Source: an uncultured Prevotellaceae bacterium
GTDB taxonomy: Bacteria > Bacteroidota > Bacteroidia > Bacteroidales > Bacteroidaceae
Assembly: GCA_900317305.1 (NCBI GenBank)
Contig: ONGG01000022.1
Location: forward strand, 1-64,000
DNA length: 64,000 bases
Direction of reading: 5' to 3'
Positions within the stretch are counted from its first letter, which is position 1. Every line of letters starts with the position of its first letter. Position numbers and translations under genes: made by a program. Positions 23,740-32,527 of this stretch are shown piece after piece. Under the pieces are notes generated by a model. The model saw only the letters and a program-made list of their open reading frames with translations, searched no databases and was not told where the DNA came from.

Positions 23740-24861
23740 TCACTCTTTTTCTTCATCTTCGGTATCAACGACCTTCTGGCCACGCACTTTTTCCTTCGAC
23801 GACAGACCGCTCTTGATCTCAATGTTCAGACCATCGCTCAGACCGGTGGTCACCTTGCGGCGCTCAAAGATTTGCTGCTCGCCGTCATTGCCCTTCAGGA
23901 TGTTCACGTATGTCTCATTGCCATCAAACTCGATGGCACTCTCGGGGAGCATGATCACCTGACGGGCGGCGGCCAACTCAATCTCGGCGTTGGCACTGTA
24001 GCCGGAGCGGATTTTCGTGCCGCCAGAGAGGTGCACGGCGGCCTTGATCTCAAACTGGTTGGCGCCGTTGCTCTCAACGGCCTTGGGCGAGATGTATTCC
24101 AACGAGGCACTGAAATGGTAGTCTTGCAGCGCGCCAATCGTAATCTTCATCGGCATGCCGGTCACCAACTGGCCCACTTCGGTCTCGTCGATGTTGCCGC
24201 GGAAAATCAGGTCGCCCATGTTGGCCACGGTGGCTATCGTCGTTCCGTCGTTGAAGGTATTGCTCAGAATCACCGAGTTGCCTACCTTCACGGGAATGTC
24301 GAGGATGATGCCGCTGATGGTGGAGCGGATAAGGGTGCTGCTCGCACTGGCATTGCTGCGCGACACACCATCGCGAACCACCTCCAGATTGTCGGTCGAG
24401 GCCTTCACTTCTTCTGTGGCCTGGTTGAAGGCCTGTAGCGATTTCTCGTATTCCTCTCTGCTCACCAACCCTTTATCGTAGAGCACTTTCTCGCGCTCGA
24501 AATCGGTACGGGCCTGCCCCACGTTGATATGGGCAAGGCGCACACGAGCTTCGGCCTGGCTCAACTGGTTCATGTCGGGAATCACCTTCACCTTGGCTAT
24601 CACCTCGCCTTGTTGTACCTGGTCGCCGGCTTCCTTCAGTATCTCGGTGATGATGCCCGAGATCTGGGGCTTCACGCTCACCTCGTTGCGGGGCTCTATC
24701 TTACCCGTCACGATGGTGGTCTTCACAATGTCGCCATACTTGGGCGAAAGTTCCTCGTAGACCACAGGCTGTGGTTGCGACTTCTTCCAAAGGAAGATGA
24801 AGGTGCCAACAAAGATACTCAACACGAGCAAGGCTATCACGAACTTCAAATACTTCTTCAT
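23740..24861 (-). CDS. MacA-like periplasmic adaptor (HlyD family)
   Basis: A 373-residue membrane-fusion protein. An N-terminal span (residues 5-25) anchors it in the inner membrane. The first lipoyl half (GIITEILKEAGDQVQQGEVI) is near residue 70, a coiled coil runs about 95-165, and the second lipoyl half (SGIILDIPVKVGNSVILSN) is near 185. A beta-barrel and C-terminal membrane-proximal domain follow. It is the last gene of a four-gene unit encoding an ATPase and two permeases, which fits a MacAB-like tripartite exporter. No TolC-type gene is adjacent, so the outer membrane channel must come from elsewhere. Confidence 0.9.
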   Translation of the reverse strand: MKKYLKFVIALLVLSIFVGTFIFLWKKSQPQPVVYEELSPKYGDIVKTTIVTGKIEPRNEVSVKPQISGIITEILKEAGDQVQQGEVIAKVKVIPDMNQLSQAEARVRLAHINVGQARTDFEREKVLYDKGLVSREEYEKSLQAFNQATEEVKASTDNLEVVRDGVSRSNASASSTLIRSTISGIILDIPVKVGNSVILSNTFNDGTTIATVANMGDLIFRGNIDETEVGQLVTGMPMKITIGALQDYHFSASLEYISPKAVESNGANQFEIKAAVHLSGGTKIRSGYSANAEIELAAARQVIMLPESAIEFDGNETYVNILKGNDGEQQIFERRKVTTGLSDGLNIEIKSGLSSKEKVRGQKVVDTEDEEKE

Positions 24862-24936
24862 GTCTTGGATATTGTCTGTAAAATGCTGTTCGAAAAGGGT
24901 TGATGAATTGATGTGGTGTCGTTGGACCGGGGTGGA

Positions 24937-26181
24937 CTACTCGTCGCGCATGGCGTCGACGGGCTTGATCGACATCGCACGGGCGGCTGGGGCCAGACCG
25001 GCCAGCACGCCTAGCACGCTGAGCATGACCACGGCACCTACAGCGGTCCAGAATCCCACCTGGAAGTGGGTCTCCACAATGCCGTCGGTGGTGTTGCCCA
25101 TCTCCAGCATCTCGAGAATCAGCACGGCGAACAGGATGCCGCTCATGCCGGCAACGGTGGTGAGCACAATGCTCTCGCTGATAATCTGCGAGAGGATGTT
25201 GATGGGGGTGGCACCGATGGCGCGGCGGATGCCTATCTCGGTGGTCCGCTCTCGCACGGTCACCATCATGATGTTCGACACACCGATGGCGCCGGCAAGC
25301 AACGTGCCGATGCCCACGAGCCAGATGAGGAAGTTGACACCCGAGAAAAGACTGTCGAGGATGCCAAACATCACCTCGGTGTTGAATACCATCACGCCTT
25401 TCTCATCATCGGGGTCTATCTGGTGGGCGCGGGCTATCACGCCACGCATCTTCGAGGTGATGTCGCTCATCGTCACGCCACGACGGGCGGTCACGCAGAT
25501 GATATGCACGCTGTCGCCCAGGTTGTAGGTCTGCTGAAGCAGCGTCAGGGGCAGGCTCACGGCATCCTCGGCATTGCCGTTGATGCTGATGTTGCCCGAA
25601 CTGTAGTCCACACCCACCACATGGTAGTAGCTTTGGTCAATGCGGATCGACTGCCCGCAGGGGTCGCCGCCCTGGGGGAAGAGGTCCTTGTACACGTGCT
25701 TGCCTATCACGCACACCTTGCGGTGCAACTGGATGTCCATCTCGTTGATGTAGCGGCCGTAGCGCAACTTCGGCGTTTCTACGTCGGCATACTCGGGGGT
25801 GAGGCCTTTCATCGTGCACGACTTCTTCTTGTCGCCCTTCACGGCGTTGCATCCCCAGCGCGACACCATTGGGGTCACGACGTCGAGCTCGGGCACTTGC
25901 TCGCGCAGGCGCTCCACGTCGCGGTACGACATGCACCAGTTGCGGCCTTTGCGCATACCGGCATAGGGCTTTGTCGTGGGCTGGGCCCAAATCAGGGCCG
26001 AGTTGGTGGCGAAACCCTCGAAATTATTGCTCAGCATCTCTTTCATTCCATTGCCGCCGCCTATCAGCGCCACAAGCATGAACACGCCCCAGAACACGCC
26101 AAAACCGGTCAGGAACGTGCGGCTCTTGTTGCGCGACAGGGTGTCGAGAATCTCGCGGTAGCGGTCAATGTCTATCCTCAT
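24937..26181 (-). CDS. MacB-like ABC transporter permease (second)
   Basis: A 414-residue inner-membrane protein with the MacB/FtsX layout: one N-terminal span (about 22-45, with FLTGFGVFWGVFMLVALIGG), a large periplasmic MacB_PCD domain (46-270), and three C-terminal spans (about 285-310, 335-360 and 375-400). The FtsX core contains GVSNIMMVTVRERTTEIGIR. It lacks an ATPase domain of its own, unlike enterobacterial MacB. It and the neighbouring permease gene (13 bases apart) likely form a heterodimer. Confidence 0.9.
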   Translation of the reverse strand: MRIDIDRYREILDTLSRNKSRTFLTGFGVFWGVFMLVALIGGGNGMKEMLSNNFEGFATNSALIWAQPTTKPYAGMRKGRNWCMSYRDVERLREQVPELDVVTPMVSRWGCNAVKGDKKKSCTMKGLTPEYADVETPKLRYGRYINEMDIQLHRKVCVIGKHVYKDLFPQGGDPCGQSIRIDQSYYHVVGVDYSSGNISINGNAEDAVSLPLTLLQQTYNLGDSVHIICVTARRGVTMSDITSKMRGVIARAHQIDPDDEKGVMVFNTEVMFGILDSLFSGVNFLIWLVGIGTLLAGAIGVSNIMMVTVRERTTEIGIRRAIGATPINILSQIISESIVLTTVAGMSGILFAVLILEMLEMGNTTDGIVETHFQVGFWTAVGAVVMLSVLGVLAGLAPAARAMSIKPVDAMRDE

Positions 26182-26193
26182 GGCTCACAAGCA

Positions 26194-27453
26194 TTAGTCG
26201 GCACGAAGGGCTTCTATCGGACGGATGAGGGCGGCCTTCCGGGCTGGCATCAGTCCGGCTATTGTGCCCGATATAATCATCACCAGAAGGGCTTCGATAC
26301 ATACGTCGAATCCTACGGTGGGGTCTACAAACATAGTGGCCTCGAACAGGCCGGAGTCTACTTTCATGTGCCCGGCGGTGGCGTCCATATAGAGGTTGGC
26401 GCCTATGCCGGCCATCATGCCTATCAGTCCGAAAAATGTGGTGATCAGCACGCTCTCGATGATGATCAGGCGCAGGATACTGAATGGGGTGGCGCCGATG
26501 GCCTTGCGGATGCCAAACTCACGGGTGCGCTCTTTCACGGTGATGAGCATGATGTTGCTCACGCCCACAATGCCGCTCAGCAGGGTGAAGATGCCGATAA
26601 TCCACAGGGCAGTGTGGATGATCGACATGCCCGTGTTCATCTGCATGTTCATCGTGAAGCGGTTCCATATCCATATCGCGCTCTCGTCATCGGGAGCGGC
26701 ACGGTGGTTCTTGTTGATGCGGGCCTGATACTGTTTCTCGAAGGCCTCGTTGTCTTCCTCTGTCTCCAGACCGTGGAAGGTGAAAACGATGTTGTCGGCA
26801 CGGTCGCCCAGGTTGTACATCGTTCGGAGGGTAGTGTAGGGGGTGTAGACGTTGCTCTCAAAACGGCTCTTGTCGCCTTGGTAGATACCTGCCACTAAAA
26901 ACATGAGGTTGCCTACCTTCACATGCTGGCCCACCAACGACAGGGGTGACCGTGGGTTCAGTTCCTTGGCCTGGGCGTCGTCCACCACAAGTACCTTGCG
27001 TTGGCAGTCGATGTCGGTCTGGTTGATAAAGCGGCCGGCGAGCATCTCGCGCTTGTTGATCTCCGCCTCGTTGGGATACACGCCGAGCAGACCTCCACTG
27101 AAGTAGTTCTCGCCGTTGCTGATGGTGATGCCCTGGCACTCCACCTGGGCTCCCACACCATCGATGTTGGAGGGAAACTCGCGGCGAGTGGTGCCGATGT
27201 CGCGGTCGTTGAGGGTGATGCGGCGCCCTTCCTGCAGTCCCTCATAGGCTTTCGATGTGCTGCCGCCGCCCACCATCATCGAGTTGCTCATGTAGCGGCC
27301 GGTGTTCTTCAGTTGGGCATTGATCAGACCGTTGCCGCATCCCAGCAGGAAGATGAGCATGAAGATGCCCCATGCCACGGCGAAACCGGTGAGCGTGGTG
27401 CGCAACTTGTTGCGACTGACAGTGCTCCATATTTCATCCAGGATGTCGTGCAT
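26194..27453 (-). CDS. MacB-like ABC transporter permease (first)
   Basis: A 419-residue paralogue of the downstream permease, with the same layout: N-terminal span, MacB_PCD periplasmic domain and three C-terminal spans of the FtsX type (GVSNIMLITVKERTREFGIR near residue 290). The pair of permeases, both without ATP-binding domains, is a common Bacteroidota arrangement for MacAB-type exporters. It starts 4 bases after the stop of the ATPase gene. The substrate cannot be read from sequence; macrolides, peptides or lipoproteins are known for relatives. Confidence 0.9.
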   Translation of the reverse strand: MHDILDEIWSTVSRNKLRTTLTGFAVAWGIFMLIFLLGCGNGLINAQLKNTGRYMSNSMMVGGGSTSKAYEGLQEGRRITLNDRDIGTTRREFPSNIDGVGAQVECQGITISNGENYFSGGLLGVYPNEAEINKREMLAGRFINQTDIDCQRKVLVVDDAQAKELNPRSPLSLVGQHVKVGNLMFLVAGIYQGDKSRFESNVYTPYTTLRTMYNLGDRADNIVFTFHGLETEEDNEAFEKQYQARINKNHRAAPDDESAIWIWNRFTMNMQMNTGMSIIHTALWIIGIFTLLSGIVGVSNIMLITVKERTREFGIRKAIGATPFSILRLIIIESVLITTFFGLIGMMAGIGANLYMDATAGHMKVDSGLFEATMFVDPTVGFDVCIEALLVMIISGTIAGLMPARKAALIRPIEALRAD

Positions 27454-27457
27454 GGGC

Positions 27458-28177
27458 TTATTTCATCATTCCGTTGATGCCAAAAGGCGAGGAGTCGTGG
27501 TTCAGGTTCTCTTCTATCAAGCCTATTTGGCCGTCCTTGATATGTACAATCTTGTTGGTCTCATTGGCCACACCGCTCTCATGGGTCACCACCACGATGG
27601 TCATCCCTTCTTCGGTGTTCAGGTGCTTGAGCAGTTGCATCACCTCAACGCTGGTCTTCGAGTCGAGGGCTCCGGTAGGCTCGTCGGCAAGGATAATCGA
27701 GGGTTGGGTGATGAGGGCACGGGCAATGGCCACACGCTGCTTCTGGCCACCCGAGAGTTCGTTGGGGTAGTGCTCCGACCAGGCGGCCAGACCCAGGCGG
27801 TCGAGATAGTCCATCGCCATGCGGTGGCGCTTCCTGCGGCTCACGCCTTGGTAGAAAAGGGGCAGTTCCACGTTCTCCACAGCGGTCTTGAAACTGATGA
27901 GGTTGAACGACTGGAAGATGAACCCGATCATGTGGTTGCGGTATTGGGCGGCCTTGCGTTCGGAGAGGTTCTTGATGAGTGTGCCGTTGAGGATATATTC
28001 GCCCGAGTCGTAGTTGTCGAGGATGCCGAGGATGTTCAGCAGGGTCGACTTGCCAGAGCCTGATGCGCCCATGATCGACACGAACTCGCCTTTTGCAATG
28101 TCAAGGTCGATGCCTTTGAGCACATGCAGGGGTTGGGCGCCGAAATAGGTCTTGTTGATGCCTTTGAGGTGAATCAT
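27458..28177 (-). CDS. ABC transporter ATP-binding protein (MacB/LolD type)
   Basis: A 239-residue ATPase of the LolD/MacB/FtsE group. I use the ATG at 28177 (MIHLKGINKTYFGAQPLHV); the reading frame extends upstream to 28372 but that part overlaps the nitroreductase gene and a minisatellite. Motifs are Walker A GASGSGKST near residue 38, Q-loop FIFQSFNL near 86, signature LSGGQKQRVAIARAL near 142, Walker B IILADEPTGALD near 163 and the H-loop VVVTHES near 197. It is the first gene of the exporter operon. Confidence 0.95.
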   Translation of the reverse strand: MIHLKGINKTYFGAQPLHVLKGIDLDIAKGEFVSIMGASGSGKSTLLNILGILDNYDSGEYILNGTLIKNLSERKAAQYRNHMIGFIFQSFNLISFKTAVENVELPLFYQGVSRRKRHRMAMDYLDRLGLAAWSEHYPNELSGGQKQRVAIARALITQPSIILADEPTGALDSKTSVEVMQLLKHLNTEEGMTIVVVTHESGVANETNKIVHIKDGQIGLIEENLNHDSSPFGINGMMK

Positions 28178-28204
28178 GAGAAATAACGCTTTAATGGGCT
28201 TTAA

Positions 28205-28250
28205 CGACTCTAAGGTCTCTAAGGACTCTAAGGTCTCTAAGAACTCTTTG
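28205..28250. repeat. 9-bp minisatellite downstream of the nitroreductase gene
   Basis: About five units of a 9-bp repeat (ACTCTAAGG / GTCTCTAAG) lie between the nitroreductase and ABC ATPase genes. A related 9-bp repeat lies on the other side of the nitroreductase gene. Confidence 0.75.
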
Positions 28251-28271
28251 AAACAATAATGTTTGGCATAT

Positions 28272-29012
28272 TCAGGATAGGAATCCCTGGCGGCGGAGGG
28301 CGGAGAGCAGACCTTCCGACATCGCCTCGTTGTCGCTGCGGGTGTAGCGGCAGTCGGTGAATACCTGGGCAAGGGTGGCCTTGCCGTTGATGCGGACGAA
28401 CTCTTGGTTTTCAGGAAGGGCCTCCTTCTCTCGGTAGAAGGCGTCGATGCGCTCGGGTGTATAGGGCTTGTAGGTCTCCTCGTGCACGAAGGCCTCTGTG
28501 GCCAGTCGGTCAGTGAGAGGGGGCTCCTCGTCGGGCCAGCCCAGCGTGATGGTGGCCACGGGCATCACCAGCCGGGGCAACTCCAGTATGTCGATAATCG
28601 CCTGGGGCATGTAGACGGTAGTGCCGAGATAACAGCATCCCAGTCCTCTTTCCTCAGCCAGGTTGCAGAAGGTCTGCGTGTAGAGCAGGGCATCGCTGGC
28701 GGCGTTGATGAAAGAGAGGAAGTTGTCGTATCCGGCATCGGCCTGACGGTTGGCACACCAGTCGGTCACGCGCCTGAAATCGGCACAGATGGTAAGCACC
28801 ACGGGGGCTCCGGTCACCATCGGCTGGTTGAAATGTGCGGGGGCAAGCCGTGCTTTCATCTCTGCGTCGCGGGTCACCACAACGCTGTAGAGTTGCAGGT
28901 TGCCCATCGTCTGGGTGCGTGCGGCAGCGGTAAGCAACTCATGGAGAAGTTGCCCAGAAACATCTTCTTTCTTGTATTTCCGGATAGTACGGCGGGTATT
29001 GATGGTTTGCAT
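28272..29012 (-). CDS. Nitroreductase-family flavoenzyme
   Basis: A 246-residue FMN-dependent oxidoreductase. The N terminus RRTIRKYKKEDVS near residue 7 is the FMN-binding arginine segment of the family, AARTQTMGNLQLYSVVV near 30 contacts the cofactor, and GLGCCYLGTTVY near 125 followed by PVATITLGWPDEEPPL near 148 are also typical. The physiological substrate is not predictable; family members reduce nitro groups, quinones or flavins. It has its own promoter, whose -7 element ends 8 bases before the ATG. Short 9-bp tandem arrays flank it on both sides. Confidence 0.87.
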   Translation of the reverse strand: MQTINTRRTIRKYKKEDVSGQLLHELLTAAARTQTMGNLQLYSVVVTRDAEMKARLAPAHFNQPMVTGAPVVLTICADFRRVTDWCANRQADAGYDNFLSFINAASDALLYTQTFCNLAEERGLGCCYLGTTVYMPQAIIDILELPRLVMPVATITLGWPDEEPPLTDRLATEAFVHEETYKPYTPERIDAFYREKEALPENQEFVRINGKATLAQVFTDCRYTRSDNEAMSEGLLSALRRQGFLS

Positions 29013-29019
29013 TTTTCGA

Positions 29020-29051
29020 CAAAGGTACTACTTACCATGCTAAACGCCAAA
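29020..29051 (-). promoter_or_regulatory. Promoter of the nitroreductase gene
   Basis: TTTG (29048-29051), a 20-base spacer and TACCTTTG (29020-29027) on the minus strand. The -7 element ends 8 bases before the ATG at 29012, so the transcript may have almost no leader. Confidence 0.8.
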
Positions 29052-29122
29052 AATATTGGTGTTTTTTCTTTGTCTTCGTCTGCAAGTGCTGGTCAGGGCC
29101 AGCCATGTGGGCTTTCTTGGCT

Positions 29123-29213
29123 TTTTCTAGTTTCACTAGTTTCTCTAGTTTCTCTAGTTTCTCTAGTTTCTCTAGTTTCTCTAGTTCCCCTAGTCTCCCT
29201 AGCTTTCCTAGTC
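29123..29213. repeat. 9-bp minisatellite upstream of the nitroreductase gene
   Basis: About ten units of TTTCTCTAG, exact in the centre and degenerate at the ends (TTCCCCTAG, TCTCCCTAG, CTTTCCTAG), lie between the PL11 stop and the nitroreductase promoter. The rest of 29013-29245 shows no gene. Confidence 0.85.
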
Positions 29214-29245
29214 CCCAATTCTTATCACCTCAGAAATCCTTTCAA

Positions 29246-31279
29246 CTATTTCAGATAATCCTTTTTGTCGGGACCTAGATAGAAACCTGTCTCGGGGGGC
29301 TGGTTGTATCCCACATTCTCGGTGGCCACCGACAGGCGGTAGGGGATATCCTGCATGAGGCAGTCGATGCGGTAGTCGGTGGGAATGGTGGTGACGTAGA
29401 TGCGCAGCTCGTCCGACTTGCGGTCGCGAACCACCACTTCCTCTCGCCAGTCGCCGAGGATGTCGGCCGAAAGACAGGGGTTCGACTTCGTGCCATTGTT
29501 GAACTGCACACCTTCGAAATGCTGCACCATCTCGGCCTTCTTTTCCTGATAGTTGTATTTCGTCACACTCTCATGGTCGAGCAACTCGCGAAGCAAGTCG
29601 CCATCCCACCAGATGCCGAAGTTCACCGACAGCCGCACTCCTCTGGTTTCCATGTATGTGTTGTTGCCATCCGATCGGTTTCCAGCGGCCAGCAAATCGC
29701 CCTTGATGGTGCGGATGCCTCCGCTGGCGGTGCTCCACATCTCCACACCGGGATTGGTGGGGTCGATGTCGGCAGCCATGGCACGGCCTACGTCCTCGCC
29801 ACTCGGAATCTGGAAGATCACCTTGCCGGTGGCGGCATCACGGAAGTCGCTGCCATCGCGCTTGTTCTCATGGCAGTCCCATACCTGAAGACGGTCGGTA
29901 GAGGGGTCGAAGGCGGTCAGGTGGATGGCGTCTCCATGGCCCATACCTGTATTGTAAAGGCCCCGACCGTCATTGTCTATCGCCATCGAACCATAGGTAA
30001 TCTCATCGCATCCGTCACCATCCACGTCGGCTACGCGCAGGTTGTGGTTGCCTTGTCCGGCATACGACTTCCACTCTTCGTTGTTGGTGTCGAAAGTCCA
30101 CCGCTCACGCAGCTCATGTCCGTCCCAGTCCCATGCGGCTATCACAGTGCGGGTATAGTAGCCGCGGCAGAAGATGGCCGAGGCATGTTTGCCATCAAGA
30201 TAGCCTACAGCGGCCAGATAACGCTCCGAGCGGTTGCCGCGGTCATCGCCCCAGCCGCTGAGTTCGCCACGCTCGGGGATATAGGGCTGGGTGGCCATTG
30301 CCGCTCCGGTAAGACCATTGAAGACGGTGATGTATTCGGGACCGTCGAGGATGCGTCCTTCCTTGGCCGGACGGGCGGGGAAGCGGGGACGGCGGGGCAT
30401 GCCCTCACGCTGACGCTGGTCGCCACCTCTTGGAGGACGGTTGCCTTGAGTCCAGTTCTGTCCTTCGGCCATCATCTTGGCAAACTGTTCCTGTGCGCGG
30501 CGCTCCTGATTCAGAATGGCGGTGTCGAGAGGGTGGGCGAGGGCTTCAGCCACACCGTAGCGGTAATCGGCAGTGGCATCGCCGAGCACTTTGCCCTGTC
30601 CGTCGATGGTGCCGTCGGCAGTCTTCACAATCAGTTCTGCCTTGCCATCTCCGTCGAGGTCGTAGACGATGAACGGCACGTAATGGGCGCCGCTGCGGAT
30701 GTTCTTGCCCAGGTCGATACGCCACAGGCGTTCTCCACTTAGCCGGTAACAGTCAAAGATGGTGCTGCCCGTGAAACCGTCGTGCGCGTTGTCGCGTGAG
30801 TTCGATGGGTCCCATTTCAGGATAATCTCATACTGGCCGTCGCCATCCACGTCGGCCACGCTGGCATCGTTGGCCGAGTAGGTATACGAGCGCCCTTCGG
30901 GGGTGGTGCCTCCCTCTGGCTTGTCAAGATGCACGGGGATGTAGCCCTCGGGGGCGTCTCCACGTAGCAAGAAACGTCCGTCTGCGCCGCCTCCGCACAC
31001 CTCATAGGTGGCATCCTTGCCTGCTGGCCACTCATCCACGTAGAATGTGCCGCCTTGTGTCAGTGGCTGGCTGTTGAGCCGCACTCCGTCGCGGTAGATA
31101 TCAAAGGCCTGACTCCGACTGTCGCTCTTCAGGGTGCGCCAACTCACCACCACGTGGTTGGCATCCTGGCGCACGGCCACGACACCTCGGTCCAGATGCT
31201 CTGTCTGGAGTCGTGAGAAGTCATACCGTGGCTGTGCTTGCATACCGATGCACGATAGCAGCAGGCATACTGCGAACAT
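29246..31279 (-). CDS. Secreted rhamnogalacturonan lyase (PL11)
   Basis: A 677-residue polysaccharide lyase that cleaves the rhamnogalacturonan-I backbone of pectin. The ATG at 31279 gives a short signal peptide (MFAVCLLLSCIGMQAQ); the frame stays open to another ATG at 31390 with no signal character. The N-terminal beta-sandwich contains RGVVAVRQDANHVVVSWR, and the eight-bladed propeller carries several calcium-type loops (ASVADVDGDGQYEIILKWD, VYDLDGDGKAELIVKTADG, RVADVDGDGCDEITYG). A stretch of about 35 residues rich in Arg, Gly, Pro and Gln (near residue 285) interrupts the propeller. It is a lone gene; the pectin-linked GH28 and SusCD genes lie about 10 kb away. Confidence 0.93.
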   Translation of the reverse strand: MFAVCLLLSCIGMQAQPRYDFSRLQTEHLDRGVVAVRQDANHVVVSWRTLKSDSRSQAFDIYRDGVRLNSQPLTQGGTFYVDEWPAGKDATYEVCGGGADGRFLLRGDAPEGYIPVHLDKPEGGTTPEGRSYTYSANDASVADVDGDGQYEIILKWDPSNSRDNAHDGFTGSTIFDCYRLSGERLWRIDLGKNIRSGAHYVPFIVYDLDGDGKAELIVKTADGTIDGQGKVLGDATADYRYGVAEALAHPLDTAILNQERRAQEQFAKMMAEGQNWTQGNRPPRGGDQRQREGMPRRPRFPARPAKEGRILDGPEYITVFNGLTGAAMATQPYIPERGELSGWGDDRGNRSERYLAAVGYLDGKHASAIFCRGYYTRTVIAAWDWDGHELRERWTFDTNNEEWKSYAGQGNHNLRVADVDGDGCDEITYGSMAIDNDGRGLYNTGMGHGDAIHLTAFDPSTDRLQVWDCHENKRDGSDFRDAATGKVIFQIPSGEDVGRAMAADIDPTNPGVEMWSTASGGIRTIKGDLLAAGNRSDGNNTYMETRGVRLSVNFGIWWDGDLLRELLDHESVTKYNYQEKKAEMVQHFEGVQFNNGTKSNPCLSADILGDWREEVVVRDRKSDELRIYVTTIPTDYRIDCLMQDIPYRLSVATENVGYNQPPETGFYLGPDKKDYLK

Positions 31280-31328
31280 TGTTCTTCGATTGATACAAAT
31301 AGAATGGATGAATCCCGCTAAAAGGTGC

Positions 31329-31345
31329 TTCTCTTTACAAGAGAA
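31329..31345. promoter_or_regulatory. Inverted repeat upstream of the PL11 gene
   Basis: TTCTCTT and AAGAGAA around TAC lie 50 bases before the chosen start. It may be an operator or part of the leader; no -33/-7 pair is clear here. Confidence 0.3.
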
Positions 31346-31476
31346 TAGTTGCTTTTTTCCGTCAAAAGACGTGTTCTCTGATGTCATCATAGAGTGTAAT
31401 AGATAGGGTGTAATTGCTAAAAAAGGTCAGAGAAATCGATGAGTAGTTTGCTGTATTTTTTGACGTTTATCCGTCC

Positions 31477-32508
31477 TCACTCCCGCTTCATCAGTAGTAG
31501 TCCGATCACAATCCACACAATCTCTCTCACCCTGCAAATGATGCTCACGAAGATACCCAGGGCGGCCGAGAGACCCAGGGCGGCGATGGAGATGACGAAT
31601 CCTCCTTCTTGGACACCCAACTGCATGGGAAGGAATCCGATTAGGTTGGCCATAAACGTGGTGAAGGCCATGATCAGCACACTGTGAAGGAAGGTGAGCA
31701 GCAGTCCCATGGTGCCTCCTCCGCTGTCCACTCCGAAGAGCAACAGCATGAACATCACCTCCAGACTCTGCACGTAACGGGAGAGGAACTCCAGCGACAG
31801 ACTACTGTAGAAAGCGCGCTTGTCTTGCTGGTGAAGGGCGGCAATCTGAGAGTCGATCTTTGCCAATGAGGCCGAATGGCGCTCCAGGAAACGACGGCTC
31901 CAGCCTTTCAGTCCGGGTATCTTGCCTATCCATCGTATGGTCTTCACCACCAGTCCGTTGCGGTAGCCTTTCGAGAACAGATAAAAGGCGAGCAGGAACA
32001 GCACGGTGATCATCGTCAGAAGGGTGCCTGTGGCGGTGTTCAGGGGCAGGTCGCCCATGAATGCCAGTATGAGATAGATGAAAATCGAACTGAACCAGAA
32101 GCAGATATGTGCGAACATGTGCATCATGGCGTAAAGAATCACCGACGAGGTGGCGGTCTTCTTCTCAATGTTTTTCGACAGTTCCATGATGCGGTAGGGC
32201 TCTCCTCCAAGACCTCCCACAGGAGTGGCGTAGTTCAAGGCGTAGCCGGTGATGGTGAGACGGTAGATGCGCCAGAAACTCACTTGTCCTTTGGCACCCA
32301 CACCGTTGATGATGCTCTGCCAGGCCAGCGCATTGATGCCATAGACCACAATCCAGATACCTAAAATCGGTATCAGCCAATAACCTGCCCTGCAGAGATT
32401 GTCCCACAACTCCACAAAACTCACGTCGAACGTGAACAGCATCACCACGACAGTGGCAACGCCGAGGAAGAAAAACAGGTTGTTAACGCGTTTGCGGGTC
32501 CACTTCAT
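31477..32508 (-). CDS. Flippase-like membrane protein (lysylphosphatidylglycerol synthase transmembrane / UPF0104 family)
   Basis: A 343-residue protein with about eight membrane spans. It matches the LPG_synthase_TM family, with the loop GYALNYATPVGGLGGEPYRI near residue 92 and the late segment NLIGFLPMQLGVQEGGFV near 286. It lacks the soluble lysyl-transferase domain of MprF. Proteins of this kind move or modify lipids at the membrane. The stop of the upstream CDP-alcohol phosphotransferase gene is 19 bases before this start, and the PLP-enzyme gene lies upstream of that, so the three are probably one operon. Confidence 0.85.
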   Translation of the reverse strand: MKWTRKRVNNLFFFLGVATVVVMLFTFDVSFVELWDNLCRAGYWLIPILGIWIVVYGINALAWQSIINGVGAKGQVSFWRIYRLTITGYALNYATPVGGLGGEPYRIMELSKNIEKKTATSSVILYAMMHMFAHICFWFSSIFIYLILAFMGDLPLNTATGTLLTMITVLFLLAFYLFSKGYRNGLVVKTIRWIGKIPGLKGWSRRFLERHSASLAKIDSQIAALHQQDKRAFYSSLSLEFLSRYVQSLEVMFMLLLFGVDSGGGTMGLLLTFLHSVLIMAFTTFMANLIGFLPMQLGVQEGGFVISIAALGLSAALGIFVSIICRVREIVWIVIGLLLMKRE

Positions 32509-32527
32509 CGCAGTCAGTCAATCTTCC

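Noticed and set aside
28178-28372. N-terminal extension of the ABC ATPase frame
   Set aside because: It overlaps the nitroreductase coding end and the 9-bp repeat; homology of the ATPase begins at 28177.
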